From: CAYSLC01 sp964431545
GTDB lineage: Bacteria; Desulfobacterota; Desulfobacteria; Desulfobacterales; JAABSP01
Direction: 5' to 3'
NCBI GenBank assembly: GCA_964431545.1
Contig: CAYSLC010000115.1
Location: 1 to 17,688, forward strand
Length of the DNA: 17,688 nucleotides
Made by a program: the position numbers and the translations under genes. Position 1 is the stretch's first letter, and each line of letters begins with the position of its first letter. Positions 6,929-17,629 of this stretch are shown here, piece by piece. The notes beneath the pieces are model-generated. The model ran no database searches. It saw only the letters and a program-made list of their open reading frames with translations, and was not told where the DNA came from.

Positions 6929-7263
6929 GGTTCCTCCCTTCCTGGGTCCCCTCCGCCGGGAGGGGGTCGGATGTCGGGTTCTCGATGCCGGGCCGATGCT
7001 CCGTTATCCTCGAATATGGGGCGGATGACAAGGGAAAATCGACGTTTCCGGCCAGGTTCCGCGGAAGCGGGACGGAAATAGCCTCCGGTCGGGCCGGAAA
7101 TACGGTATGGACGGTATTGCGTTTTCCGTTTCGAAGGGGGAAAAATGGGAATTTGAGAATCGGTATGCTGGAATCGATCCCGATATCCGACAGATGATGG
7201 ATCGGTGGAAACGACCCGGAAACCACGGACACAGCCGATGAGCAGGGGGGGAGAAAAAACGCC
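6929..7263. other. 335-bp divergent control region (hydrolase / P-type ATPase)
   Basis: No gene is seen here. The stretch contains a GC hairpin next to the hydrolase start (6948-6965) and a regularly spaced set of CGGAAA/TTTCCG boxes (7045-7222, described separately). Its right half is clearly richer in A and T than the flanking genes, as expected for a promoter region. I could not pick a confident -35/-10 pair; TTGAGA (7153-7158) is the best -35-like hexamer but lacks a good -10 partner. Confidence 0.6.
7045..7128. repeat. Array of CGGAAA/TTTCCG boxes, candidate operator
   Basis: TTTCCG (7045-7050) and CGGAAA (7073-7078) enclose a central palindrome TTCCGCGGAA (7057-7066), with exactly 6 bp on each side, making a symmetric 34-bp dyad. 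A second 34-bp dyad of opposite polarity follows: CGGAAA (7095-7100) and TTTCCG (7123-7128), again with 22 bp between. A fifth CGGAAA is at 7217-7222. Two copies extend to CGGAAATA, which also occurs at 10114-10121 upstream of the CsbD gene. This regularity suggests a regulator-binding array; the regulator is unknown. Confidence 0.45.
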
Positions 7264-10020
7264 ATGACCAACGGAGAAAAGACGTCGAAACAGCAAAGAG
7301 CCTGGTACGCCATGGACGCCGGGGAGGTGCTGGACCGCCTCGATTCGGACGGGGAGAACGGCCTGAACGACCAGACCGCCGCGGACCGGCTGGCCGAGCA
7401 CGGGAAGAACGAACTGGAGGACAAGGGGACCCGCAGCGCCTGGATGATCCTCTTCGAGCAGTTCGCCCAGACCATGGTGGTCATTCTGATCATCGCCGCC
7501 GTCATCTCCGCCTTTCTCGGGGACTGGCTGGAGGCCGGGGCGATCATGGCCATCGTGATCCTCTTCGCCACCCTGGGGTTCTTCCAGGATTACCGGGCCG
7601 ACCGGGCCATGGCCGCCCTCAAGGAGATGTCGGTGCCCGAGGTCCGGGCCGTGCGCGACGGCCGGAAACGGGAGATCCCGTCGGTGGACCTCGTCCCCGG
7701 GGATATCGTTCTGCTGGAGGCGGGCAACGTGGTGCCGGCGGACCTGCGCCTGCTGGAGGTGAACGATCTCCAGGTGGACGAATCGGCCCTCACCGGGGAG
7801 TCGGAGCCGGTCTACAAACAATCCGGCCCCATCGACGAGACGGATCTTTCCCCGGGCGACCGGCTCAACATGGCCTTCAGCGGGACGGTGGTCAATGCCG
7901 GCCGGGGCCGCGGGGTGGTGGTGGAGACCGGCATGTCCACCGAGATGGGGAACATCGCCACCATGATCCAGGACAAGGAGGAGGGCAAGACGCCTATGCA
8001 GCGGGAGCTGAGCCACGTGGGGAAGCTTCTCGCCATCGGCGGCATCCTGGTCTCCATCGTGGTGGCCCTGGTGGGCTACTTCATCCTGGATCAGCCGCTG
8101 AAGCAGATGTTCCTGGTGGCGGTGAGCCTGGCGGTGGCCGTGGTGCCGGAGGGACTGCCGGCGGTGGTCACCCTGACCCTGTCGCTGGGCTCCCAGCGGA
8201 TGCTCAAGCGCCACGCCCTGATCCGGAAGCTGCCCGCCGTGGAGACCCTCGGCTCGGTGACGGTGATCTGCACCGACAAGACGGGCACCCTCACCCAGAA
8301 CCGGATGACGGTGACGGATCTGCGGGTGCCGGGCCGGGAGGCGGACCTGTCGGAACTCCCCGAGCAGGCGTCCGTGGACCTGGAGAGGCACGATCCGGAC
8401 CGGATCGGCGATCGGCCGGACCGGATGGTCCTGCTTCTCGCCGGGGGGGTCCTGTGCAATGACGCCTCCCTGCGGCGGGACGAGGAATCCGACCGGATCG
8501 AGACCGTGGGGGACCCCACCGAAGGGGCTCTGCTGGCCGCGGCGGTCCGTACCGGCTTGAGCTGGGGAAGACTGGCCGAACAGTTCCCCCGGCGGGCCGA
8601 GGTCTCCTTCGACTCGGACCGGAAACGGATGACCACGTTCCACCTTTACCCGGATGAGGATGCGGAGATCCCCCAGGCCTTACAGGATCTCTGGAGCGGG
8701 GAGAAGAAGGTGATCGCCGTCACCAAGGGGGCGGTGGACGGTCTTCTGGAGATCACGGAACGGGTGTGGACCGACGAAGGGATAAACCCCCTGGACAATG
8801 CGATCCGCAAGGGGATCGACGACGACAACCAGGCGATGACCCGGCAGGGGATGCGGGTTTTGGCCCTGGGCGTCCGGTTCCTCGACGAGGTCCCCGAAAC
8901 GGTGGACGGCTCCCAGGAGAAGGACCTGACCTTCGTGGGGCTTTTCGGGATGATCGATCCGCCGAGACCGGAAGTGGCCGAGGCGGTGGAGAAGTGCAAG
9001 ACCGCCGGCATCCGCCCGGTCATGATCACCGGCGACCACCCCGTCACCGCCCTCAACATCGCCCAGGATCTGGGAATCACGGAAAACGAGAACGTGATCG
9101 ACGGAAAAGAGCTGACCCGGATGTCCGACGAGAAGCTGACCGATGCCGTCAGGGAGGCATCGGTCTTCGCCCGGGTCTCCCCGGAGCACAAGCTGCGGAT
9201 CGTGGATGCCTTCCAGGGCAACGACGAGATCTGCTCCATGACCGGCGACGGGGTCAACGACGCCCCGGCCCTGAAGAAGGCCGACATCGGGGTGGCCATG
9301 GGGATCACCGGCACCGACGTGAGCAAGGAGGCGGCCGACATGGTCCTGTTGGACGACAACTACGCCACCATCGTCGCGGCCGTGGAGGAGGGGCGGGTCA
9401 TCGGCGACAACGTCCGGCGGTTCGTCAAGTACTCCATCGCCGGCAACATCGGCAAGGTCCTGGTGATGATGGCGGCCCCCCTGTTCGGCATCACCCTGGC
9501 GCTGAAACCGCTCCAGCTCCTGTGGCTCAACCTGATCACCGACGGTCTCCTCGGCCTGGGGATGAGCGTGGAGCCGCCGGACAAGAACACCATGAACCGG
9601 GAGCCGAGAACGCCGGATGAAGGAGTCTTCAGCCACGGCGGGGTCCAGCAGGTCTTCGTGGTCGGGTTCGTCATCGGCGCCGTGGCCCTGGGGGTGGGCG
9701 CCTGGTACCACAACCAGGGGGCGGCCCACTGGCAGACCATGATCTTCACCCTCATCGCCTTTCTCCAGGTGGGCCAGGCCCTGGCCATGCGGTCCGACAA
9801 AGAGTCCCTCTTCTCCCTGGGGCTGCTCACCAACAAGCTGCTTCTCTACCTGTCCGTCGGGATCATCGCCATCCAGATCGGGATCCTCTACATCCCCCAG
9901 CTCAAGGGCATTATGAAGATCGAGCCCCTCACCCCGGCGGAGATCGGGATCTGCGCGTTGTTCGGCACCACGGTCTTCATCGTCCTGGAAGTATGGAAGA
10001 TCTTCCGGCGGCGGGGGTGA
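7264..10020 (+). CDS. P2A-type (calcium-pump-like) cation-transporting P-type ATPase
   Basis: A 918-residue P-type ATPase of the SERCA/PMR1-like P2A group, an inner-membrane pump using ATP to move cations. It shows TGES (177-180) in the actuator domain, PEGLP (295-299) in TM4, the phosphorylated Asp338 in DKTGTLT, and TGDGVND (660-666) in the hinge. Compared with SERCA from memory, site II residues are kept (Glu296 for E309; Asn756 and Asp760 for N796 and D800), but site I differs: Lys731 replaces E771 and Gln835 replaces E908, while Asn728 and Thr759 match N768 and T799. One ion site, or a different ion, is therefore likely. There is no N-terminal heavy-metal domain. ATG 7264 follows a G-rich ribosome-binding stretch at about 10 nt. 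The CsbD gene lies 154 bp downstream on the same strand. Confidence 0.93.
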   Translation: MTNGEKTSKQQRAWYAMDAGEVLDRLDSDGENGLNDQTAADRLAEHGKNELEDKGTRSAWMILFEQFAQTMVVILIIAAVISAFLGDWLEAGAIMAIVILFATLGFFQDYRADRAMAALKEMSVPEVRAVRDGRKREIPSVDLVPGDIVLLEAGNVVPADLRLLEVNDLQVDESALTGESEPVYKQSGPIDETDLSPGDRLNMAFSGTVVNAGRGRGVVVETGMSTEMGNIATMIQDKEEGKTPMQRELSHVGKLLAIGGILVSIVVALVGYFILDQPLKQMFLVAVSLAVAVVPEGLPAVVTLTLSLGSQRMLKRHALIRKLPAVETLGSVTVICTDKTGTLTQNRMTVTDLRVPGREADLSELPEQASVDLERHDPDRIGDRPDRMVLLLAGGVLCNDASLRRDEESDRIETVGDPTEGALLAAAVRTGLSWGRLAEQFPRRAEVSFDSDRKRMTTFHLYPDEDAEIPQALQDLWSGEKKVIAVTKGAVDGLLEITERVWTDEGINPLDNAIRKGIDDDNQAMTRQGMRVLALGVRFLDEVPETVDGSQEKDLTFVGLFGMIDPPRPEVAEAVEKCKTAGIRPVMITGDHPVTALNIAQDLGITENENVIDGKELTRMSDEKLTDAVREASVFARVSPEHKLRIVDAFQGNDEICSMTGDGVNDAPALKKADIGVAMGITGTDVSKEAADMVLLDDNYATIVAAVEEGRVIGDNVRRFVKYSIAGNIGKVLVMMAAPLFGITLALKPLQLLWLNLITDGLLGLGMSVEPPDKNTMNREPRTPDEGVFSHGGVQQVFVVGFVIGAVALGVGAWYHNQGAAHWQTMIFTLIAFLQVGQALAMRSDKESLFSLGLLTNKLLLYLSVGIIAIQIGILYIPQLKGIMKIEPLTPAEIGICALFGTTVFIVLEVWKIFRRRG

Positions 10021-10031
10021 AGCCGGGTCTC

Positions 10032-10059
10032 TTTACTGCCTCCACGGAATACATATACG
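10032..10059 (+). promoter_or_regulatory. Possible promoter for the CsbD gene
   Basis: TTTACT (10032-10037), 16 bp, TATACG (10054-10059) is a moderate -35/-10 pair just after the ATPase stop, leaving a leader of about 110 nt. The box CGGAAATA at 10114-10121, shared with the ATPase control region, lies downstream of it, so a repressor-type site is possible. The AT-rich character of 10040-10170 supports a separate promoter here. Confidence 0.3.
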
Positions 10060-10174
10060 AAGATCACCCCATGGCGTTTTCTCCCCATCCGCGCCATAGT
10101 CAGAGGACGAGGTCGGAAATACAACGCAATCGGCCGACAATGGTTTACGTGAACAAAGGACAAAGGAGGAACAC

Positions 10175-10372
10175 ATGAACTGGGATCAAATGGAAGGAAA
10201 ATGGAAGCAGTACAAGGGTGAATTTCAGAAGCAGTGGGGCAAACTGTCCGGAGACGATCTGGACCAGACGGCCGGAAACCGGGAAAAGCTGGTGGGCAAG
10301 ATCCAGGAGCGGTACGGAAAGAACCGCGAGGAGGCCCAGCAGGAGGTCGACCGGTTCATCGCCGGATTGTAG
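10175..10372 (+). CDS. CsbD-family stress-response protein
   Basis: A 65-residue hydrophilic protein that matches the CsbD family over its whole length. It opens with MNWDQMEGKWKQYKGEF, carries the typical GKLSGDDLDQTAGNREKLVG core (the conserved D-x-L-x-x-x-A-G-x-R-x-x-L-x-G-x-I pattern) and ends in a helical RYGKNREEAQQEV segment. CsbD proteins are small, probably cytosolic, and induced under general stress; their biochemical role is not established. The ATG follows a near-ideal AGGAGG at 5 nt, so strong translation is expected. A strong hairpin follows 10 bp after the stop. Its position after the P-type ATPase, with a shared upstream motif, suggests common stress or ion-related control. 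Confidence 0.92.
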   Translation: MNWDQMEGKWKQYKGEFQKQWGKLSGDDLDQTAGNREKLVGKIQERYGKNREEAQQEVDRFIAGL

Positions 10373-10382
10373 CGACGGCCCG

Positions 10383-10419
10383 CCGCCGGCCTGTCCGGTA
10401 ACCGGACGGGCTCCGGCGG
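10383..10419. terminator. Terminator-like hairpin between convergent genes
   Basis: CCGCCGG (10383-10389) pairs with CCGGCGG (10413-10419), and inside it CCTGTCCGG (10390-10398) pairs with CCGGACGGG (10402-10410) around a TAA loop, with one T-G wobble and a 2-nt bulge. This 16-bp GC-rich hairpin separates CsbD from the end of the leftward hybrid kinase. Neither side has a T-run, so termination strength is uncertain. Confidence 0.6.
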
Positions 10420-10439
10420 ACAGCCCCCGGTCCCCCCGC

Positions 10440-12487
<2,048 letters not shown>

Positions 12488-12491
<4 letters not shown>

Positions 12492-14365
12492 CTCGCCTCC
12501 GGCTCATCGAACCGGCAGCTCAGGTGGATATCCTCCCCCATCACCACGCGGGTCCTGTACGGCAGGGTCTTGAAGAGGTTGATCATCCGTTTGTTCTCCT
12601 GGGAGGTGTAGGCGAAGAGGCCGGAGATCCCCTGCTCCTGGGCCGCCTCGGCCAGCTTCCGGATCAGGATCCGCCCCAGCCCCTTGCCCTGGTACTCCCG
12701 GCTGACGGAGAAGGCGATCTCGGCCATGTTGTTGGCCTGCTCCAGGTAGTACTCCCCCACCCCCACCACCTTGCCGAACCCGAACTCGCCCACCACCGCC
12801 ACGATGGTCAGGTTGTGGACGTAATCGATATGGAAGGTCCCTTCCACATCGTCCTTCAAAAACTGCTTCTTCTCATGGAAGAACCGGGAGACCACGTCCT
12901 TGCGGTCCAGGTGGTAGTAGTGCTCCTGGATCCGCCGTTCGTCCACCGGCTTGGCGGGCCGGAAGGTGATCTTCTCCCCGTCCCGCTCCACCACCTCCTC
13001 CAGCCGCACCGGATAGACCCCCTGGACCGAATCCCCCAGGGTCCGCCGCCGTCCGACCATCCCCAGCTCCTTGGCCTCCTCCAGCAGCTCGTCCCGGAAG
13101 TCGGGGTGGGCGATGCTGATGAGCGCCAGGGCCCGCTCCTGGGTGCTCTTGCCGAAAAGACTCACCGCCCCGAACTCGGTGACCACGTACCGGACATCCT
13201 CCCGGGGCACCGTGACGATGGTCCCGGTGAGCAGGGGCACAATGCGGCTCTTTTTTCCATCGTCGGTGGTGGCGTTCATCATGAGGATCGACTTGCCGCC
13301 CTTGGACCGGTTCGATCCCCGGACGAAGTCGGGGATCCCGGAGACCCCGGCGTAGAGGGTCTGGGCCACGGCGTCGCAGGAGACCTGGCCGGCCAGATCG
13401 ATGCGCCGGGCCACGTTCATGGAGACCATCTTGTGGTGGCGGGAGATGATCTCGATGTCGTTGACGTAGTCGAAGGGGTGGAAGTCGACGGCGGGGTTCA
13501 TGTCGAGAAACTCGTAGAGGTTCGCGGTGCCCATGGCGCAGGCGGCCACCAGCTTCCCCTCGTTGAACCCCTTTTTCCGGTTGGTGACGACCCCCCGGGA
13601 GTAGAGGTGCATGATATCCTCGGTGAGGAAGAAGGAGTGGACCCCCAGGTCGTTGCGGTCGGCGAGGGCCTGGCTGGTGGCCTGGGAGGCGGCGTCGAGC
13701 CCGATCTGGATGGTGGAACCGTCCTCGATTAGCCGGGCGATGTGGCGGCCGATCCGGCCCGCCTCGTCCGACTGGGCCGCCGGCGTGATGCCCAGAAGCG
13801 GTTCGTCATGCTCCACGATGACGTCCACGTCGTTGACGTTGATGAAGCATCGGCCCAACACCCGGGGCATCCGCTGGTTGACCTGGGCGATCACCAGGTC
13901 CGCCGACAGGGCCGCGGACAGGGTGACGTCCACCGACACCCCCAGGCTCATCCACCCGAAGTCGTCGGGCGGCGAGACCTGGATCAGGGCCACGTCCAGG
14001 GGGATCCGCCGGCTCTTGAAAAGCGCGGGGACCTCGGAGACGTTGACCGGGGTGTAGAAGCGCATCTGGGGGGCCAGGGCCTCGGATTTGGCCGAGCCCA
14101 GGTAGATGGAGCGGATGGAGAGGCTCCGCTCCCCGGTCCGGTCGGCGATGGGGGTCAGCGGCGAGGTCTCCTTGGACATGAGGCGGATGACCTCCAGGTC
14201 CGAGAACCGGTTGGCGTTCTCGGCCAGGACCGACACCAGGTGCTGGGGCTCCCCGCAGTAGGAGCCGATGTAGATCCGCTGCCCCGACCGGATCATCCGG
14301 ATCGCCTCGGCGGCGGTTTTGGTTTTCCGTGGATATTCGTCCGGCCAGTATCTCGCTTGCGCCAT
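12488..14365 (-). CDS. Acetyl-CoA hydrolase/transferase-family protein fused to a GNAT acetyltransferase
   Basis: A 625-residue two-part protein. Residues 1 to about 430 match the acetyl-CoA hydrolase / 4-hydroxybutyrate CoA-transferase family (for example VALIQVSPPDDFGWMSLGVS, GVVTNRKKGFNEGKLVAACA, and RYVVTEFGAVSLFGKSTQER near the end). Residues from about 460 form a GNAT domain with acetyl-CoA-binding motif A (FSVSREYQGKGLGRIL; QGKGLG at 559-564). In active CoA-transferases of this family the catalytic Glu lies in a GIHTEM-type motif; here the aligned stretch is GVHSFF (241-246) with Phe245 at the Glu position, so classical transferase chemistry is doubtful. Transferase-GNAT fusions are known in bacteria. 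ATG 14365 follows GGGAGG at about 7 nt. It heads a two-gene unit with the hybrid kinase. Confidence 0.9.
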
Positions 14366-14406
14366 GGTCCACCTCCCGAGGTTTCCGTGGTATTCCCGAA
14401 GTTCGG

Positions 14407-14435
14407 TTTATACGCCATTTTCCGCCGAATTTCCA
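14407..14435 (-). promoter_or_regulatory. Sigma-70-type promoter for the CoA-transferase/GNAT-kinase unit
   Basis: Reading leftward, TGGAAA (14430-14435; four of six matches), 17 bp, TATAAA (14407-14412; five of six matches). Transcription would start near 14400, only about 35 nt before the ATG at 14365. It lies in the short divergent region shared with the SNF2 helicase gene. Confidence 0.55.
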
Positions 14436-14474
14436 GAACGGTTTTTCCAGGGGATTCCCCCTTTTCTCCGCAAG

Positions 14475-14503
14475 TTGACAACCCATACCCGATCCGTTAG
14501 GTT
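14475..14503 (+). promoter_or_regulatory. Possible sigma-70 promoter for the SNF2 helicase gene
   Basis: A perfect -35 hexamer TTGACA (14475-14480) is followed after 17 bp by a weak -10, TAGGTT (14498-14503; three of six matches). Transcription would begin near 14510, about 40 nt before the ATG at 14552. The perfect -35 with poor -10 could indicate dependence on an activator. Confidence 0.4.
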
Positions 14504-14551
14504 TCCCCCCTGGGTCGACGGGGCGTACAAAAGAGAAAGCGACGGAGCACC

Positions 14552-17500
14552 ATGGGAAAAAGGAAAAAACAGAAGGCCCAGCGGGTCAAGAGGAAAGATG
14601 ATGGCCGCCGCAAGAGAGAGGATTGCGCCAAGGAACCGGTGACGGAAGCCGGCATCGACTTCGGCCGCCTGGAGTTTCACCGGAACGCCGTGGCCCTGAT
14701 GCCGGAGGATCGGGACAAGAAGCCCGGAGTGGCCTTTACCGTGCTCGCCGAGCCCCGGATCGTGCCGTACCTGGGATGCACCTGCGCGGCGGCGAAACGG
14801 CGCAACTGCGACCACATGAAGGCCCTGTCGGCCATGGCCCGCTCCCTCCAGGTCCGGTACGGAACCGAGGGGCCGGACGCCGCCTTCAAAAATAGCCTCC
14901 ACTACCACTTGGCCGAGACCATCGCCGACGCCTCCCATACCGCCTCCGCCGCATCGGCGCGGCTGAAGGAGGAGGGCGAGCCGGGGACCGGGGACATCCG
15001 GATCCTCGACGCCAAGGGGGAGCCCCTATCGGTCTATCGGTCCGCCGGGGAAGACCGGGACCGGCTGGTCAAGCGACTGGACGGAAAGCGCCGGCCGCTG
15101 TGGCAGGCCCGGAACGACGTGCTGGGCCGGCTCGCCTCCCTGACCCTCTCGGAGACCGAGCGGCAGATGGCCGAGCGGGGGATCAAGACCCGGCGCCAGG
15201 CCTTCGAGGAGAGCGTCTGGCACCGGCTCGCCTACCACGCCTTCCTGGAGTTCGGAACCGCCGGCCTCTCCCTGCGCCGCCGGACGGACGACAAGGGACG
15301 GCTCCTCATCGATGTCCGCACCGTCGACCATGGCGACATCCTCTCCATCGTCGTTCCCAAAGAAGCGGTCCGGCGGATCCTCGACCCGGGGACCCAGCGC
15401 CAGGGGCTCCCCTGGTCCGAGTCTTCGGAGATCTTCCTCCGGGAGAAGGAGGTGATCCCCGTCTTCCACATCCGAAAAGACGGACGGGGATGCCTGGTCC
15501 TGGAACCCCGGTACCGGATGGAGACCCCCGACGGGGAGCCGGTCTACTGGACCGCCGACGAGGTGGAGAAGCGGCGGCAGGGGAAGCTGATCCACCTGCC
15601 GGGAACCGATGGGTACACCACCGTGGGCCGGCCCGATCCCCTCTTCGACGACTTCGACGGCAGACGCACCCTCATCCGGAAATCCCAGGTGCCCGAATTC
15701 CTCGACCGGTACGCCGGGGCCCTGGCCGACGGCCTCCATGAGGTGGACGAATCGGTCCGGAACCTGAAGGTCTTCCGGACCTTCGACCGGGTGGTCCTCG
15801 ATCCCGAGGCGATCCACCAGGACTGGTGCTATCTCTCGGTCACCTATGGATTCGGAAACCAGGAGATCTCCCTGGGGGAGCTGCTGGCGGCCAAGAAGGC
15901 GAAGGGGCGCTACATCCCCCTGGACGACGGCTGGATCGACGGGGAATCCCCGGCCCTGGAGCACCTCTCCCGGATCGGGGACGAGGAGCCGAAAGACGAC
16001 GGGGCCCCCCAAGCCTTCCGGCCCATGGACATCCTTCGGCTCCAGGCCGCGGCAAAGGAGGTGGCGGTGGCGTCCGGAAAGGGCGAGGGCGGCGAACACC
16101 TCCGCAGGCTCCTCGATCTGAAGCCGCCGTCGCCGCTGCCCGACCTCCAGGGGCTGACCTCCCCCCTGCGGGGGTACCAGCGGCTGGGCGCGTCCTGGCT
16201 CTGGTTCCTCCACCAGAACCGGTTGGGCGGGCTGCTGTGCGACGACATGGGGCTGGGCAAGACCCACCAGGTCATGGCCCTCCTGACGGCCGCCGGGACG
16301 TCCGCGTCGTCGCCGGCCCTCATCGTCTGCCCCACCACGGTGATCAGCCACTGGGAGCGGAAGCTCGCGGAACATGCCCCCGGGCTGTCGGCGGCCGTCT
16401 ACCACGGCCTCGGACGGGACCTGGAGACGGCGGCGGCACAAGGGGTCGTGATCACCTCCTACGGCATCCTCCTCCGGGACGCCGAAGCCCTGGCCGGGAT
16501 CCCCTTCGCCCTGACCGTCTTCGACGAGATCCAGCACCTCAAGAACCCGGACACCCAGAGCCACCGGGCGGCCGCCGGCCTGGGGGCCCCGGTCAAGCTG
16601 GGCCTCACCGGCACCCCCATCGAGAACAGCCTCTGGGAACTCAAGGCGCTCCTGGACCTGGTGGTGCCCGGATACCTGGGGTCGAACCACGACTTCGGCC
16701 GCCGGTACGTGGAGCCCATCGAGGCCGATCCCGAATGCCTCCGGCGGGAGGAACTCACCCGGCTCATCCGCCCCTTCACCCTCCGCCGGCTCAAATCGAC
16801 GGTGCTCCGGGAGCTTCCCGAAAAGATCGAGGACGTGCGCACCTGCCGGCTGAGCGACGACCAGGTCCGCCTCTACCGGGAGGCCATCGCGGCCCACGAG
16901 ACCGGGGTCATCGACAAGCTCCTGGACGAGGGCGCAATGATCCCCTACATCCACATCTTCGCCCTGCTGATGCTCCTCAAGCAGATCTGCGACCATCCGG
17001 CCATCGTGAAAAAGTCGGTGGAGACCTACGAGAAATGGGCGTCGGGAAAGTGGGACCTCTTCACGGAGCTATTATCGGAGGGGCTCGCCAGCGGCCAGAA
17101 GATCGTGGTCTACAGCCAGTTCCTCGACATGATCGGGATCATCGAGCGCCACCTCTCCAAGATGGGGGTGGGCCACGCGGTGCTCACCGGCATGAGCCGG
17201 AAACGGGGGGAGATCATCCGCCGGTTCAACGAGGACCCCGACTGCCGGGTCTTCGTGGGCAGCCTCAAGGCTGGGGGCACCGGCATCGACCTGGTGGCGG
17301 GGTCCATCGTGATCCACTACGACCGCTGGTGGAACGCCGCCAGGGAGGACCAGGCCACCGACCGGGTCCACCGCATCGGCCAGCGCCGGGGGGTCCAGGT
17401 CTTCAAACTGGTCACCGAAGGGACCCTGGAGGAGAAGATCTCCGCCATCATCGCCAGGAAGCGCCACCTCATGGACAGCGTGGTCAAGGAGGACGACGCC

Positions 17501-17575
17501 AAGCTGCTCAAGGCGTTTACCCGGGAGCAGTTGTTGGATCTGCTGGCCGAGCCGGAAGCGGGTCCCGGGCAATGA
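14552..17575 (+). CDS. SNF2-family helicase/ATPase with SWIM zinc finger
   Basis: A 1007-residue DNA-dependent ATPase of the SWI2/SNF2 superfamily. A very basic N-terminus (MGKRKKQKAQRVKRKDDGRR) precedes a SWIM-type zinc finger, Cys76-x-Cys78-x7-Cys86-x-His88. A long middle part (about 120-500) is probably the bacterial SNF2-associated region. The ATPase core follows: motif I CDDMGLGKT (Lys570), motif II FDEIQH (658-661 DEIQ rather than the usual DEAQ or DEAH), motif III LTGTPIENSLWEL, then the second lobe with VVYSQFLDMIG, SLKAGGTGIDL and the closing DRVHRIGQRRG (His940-Gln944). SWIM plus SNF2 is a known bacterial architecture; roles in transcription recycling, repair or chromosome remodelling are proposed, but none can be fixed here. 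The ATG follows GGAG at 4 nt. It is divergent from the CoA-transferase unit; no phage-defence partner is adjacent. Confidence 0.93.
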   Translation: MGKRKKQKAQRVKRKDDGRRKREDCAKEPVTEAGIDFGRLEFHRNAVALMPEDRDKKPGVAFTVLAEPRIVPYLGCTCAAAKRRNCDHMKALSAMARSLQVRYGTEGPDAAFKNSLHYHLAETIADASHTASAASARLKEEGEPGTGDIRILDAKGEPLSVYRSAGEDRDRLVKRLDGKRRPLWQARNDVLGRLASLTLSETERQMAERGIKTRRQAFEESVWHRLAYHAFLEFGTAGLSLRRRTDDKGRLLIDVRTVDHGDILSIVVPKEAVRRILDPGTQRQGLPWSESSEIFLREKEVIPVFHIRKDGRGCLVLEPRYRMETPDGEPVYWTADEVEKRRQGKLIHLPGTDGYTTVGRPDPLFDDFDGRRTLIRKSQVPEFLDRYAGALADGLHEVDESVRNLKVFRTFDRVVLDPEAIHQDWCYLSVTYGFGNQEISLGELLAAKKAKGRYIPLDDGWIDGESPALEHLSRIGDEEPKDDGAPQAFRPMDILRLQAAAKEVAVASGKGEGGEHLRRLLDLKPPSPLPDLQGLTSPLRGYQRLGASWLWFLHQNRLGGLLCDDMGLGKTHQVMALLTAAGTSASSPALIVCPTTVISHWERKLAEHAPGLSAAVYHGLGRDLETAAAQGVVITSYGILLRDAEALAGIPFALTVFDEIQHLKNPDTQSHRAAAGLGAPVKLGLTGTPIENSLWELKALLDLVVPGYLGSNHDFGRRYVEPIEADPECLRREELTRLIRPFTLRRLKSTVLRELPEKIEDVRTCRLSDDQVRLYREAIAAHETGVIDKLLDEGAMIPYIHIFALLMLLKQICDHPAIVKKSVETYEKWASGKWDLFTELLSEGLASGQKIVVYSQFLDMIGIIERHLSKMGVGHAVLTGMSRKRGEIIRRFNEDPDCRVFVGSLKAGGTGIDLVAGSIVIHYDRWWNAAREDQATDRVHRIGQRRGVQVFKLVTEGTLEEKISAIIARKRHLMDSVVKEDDAKLLKAFTREQLLDLLAEPEAGPGQ

Positions 17576-17580
17576 CCGAA

Positions 17581-17609
17581 GGGGCGGCCCAGTGAGCCCG
17601 GACCGCCCC
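17581..17609. terminator. Terminator-like hairpin after the SNF2 gene
   Basis: GGGGCGG (17581-17587) pairs perfectly with CCGCCCC (17603-17609) over a 15-nt loop, 5 bp after the SNF2 stop and between two convergent genes. No T-run follows. A smaller CGGTG/CACCG pair overlaps its right end (17609-17623). Confidence 0.4.
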
Positions 17610-17629
17610 GGTGACGGCCACCGACCCGG

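Noticed and set aside
7101..7121. A sigma-54-like sequence (TGGAC then TTGCG) upstream of the P-type ATPase.
   Set aside because: The GG-to-GC spacing is about two bases too short and the -24 element is imperfect.
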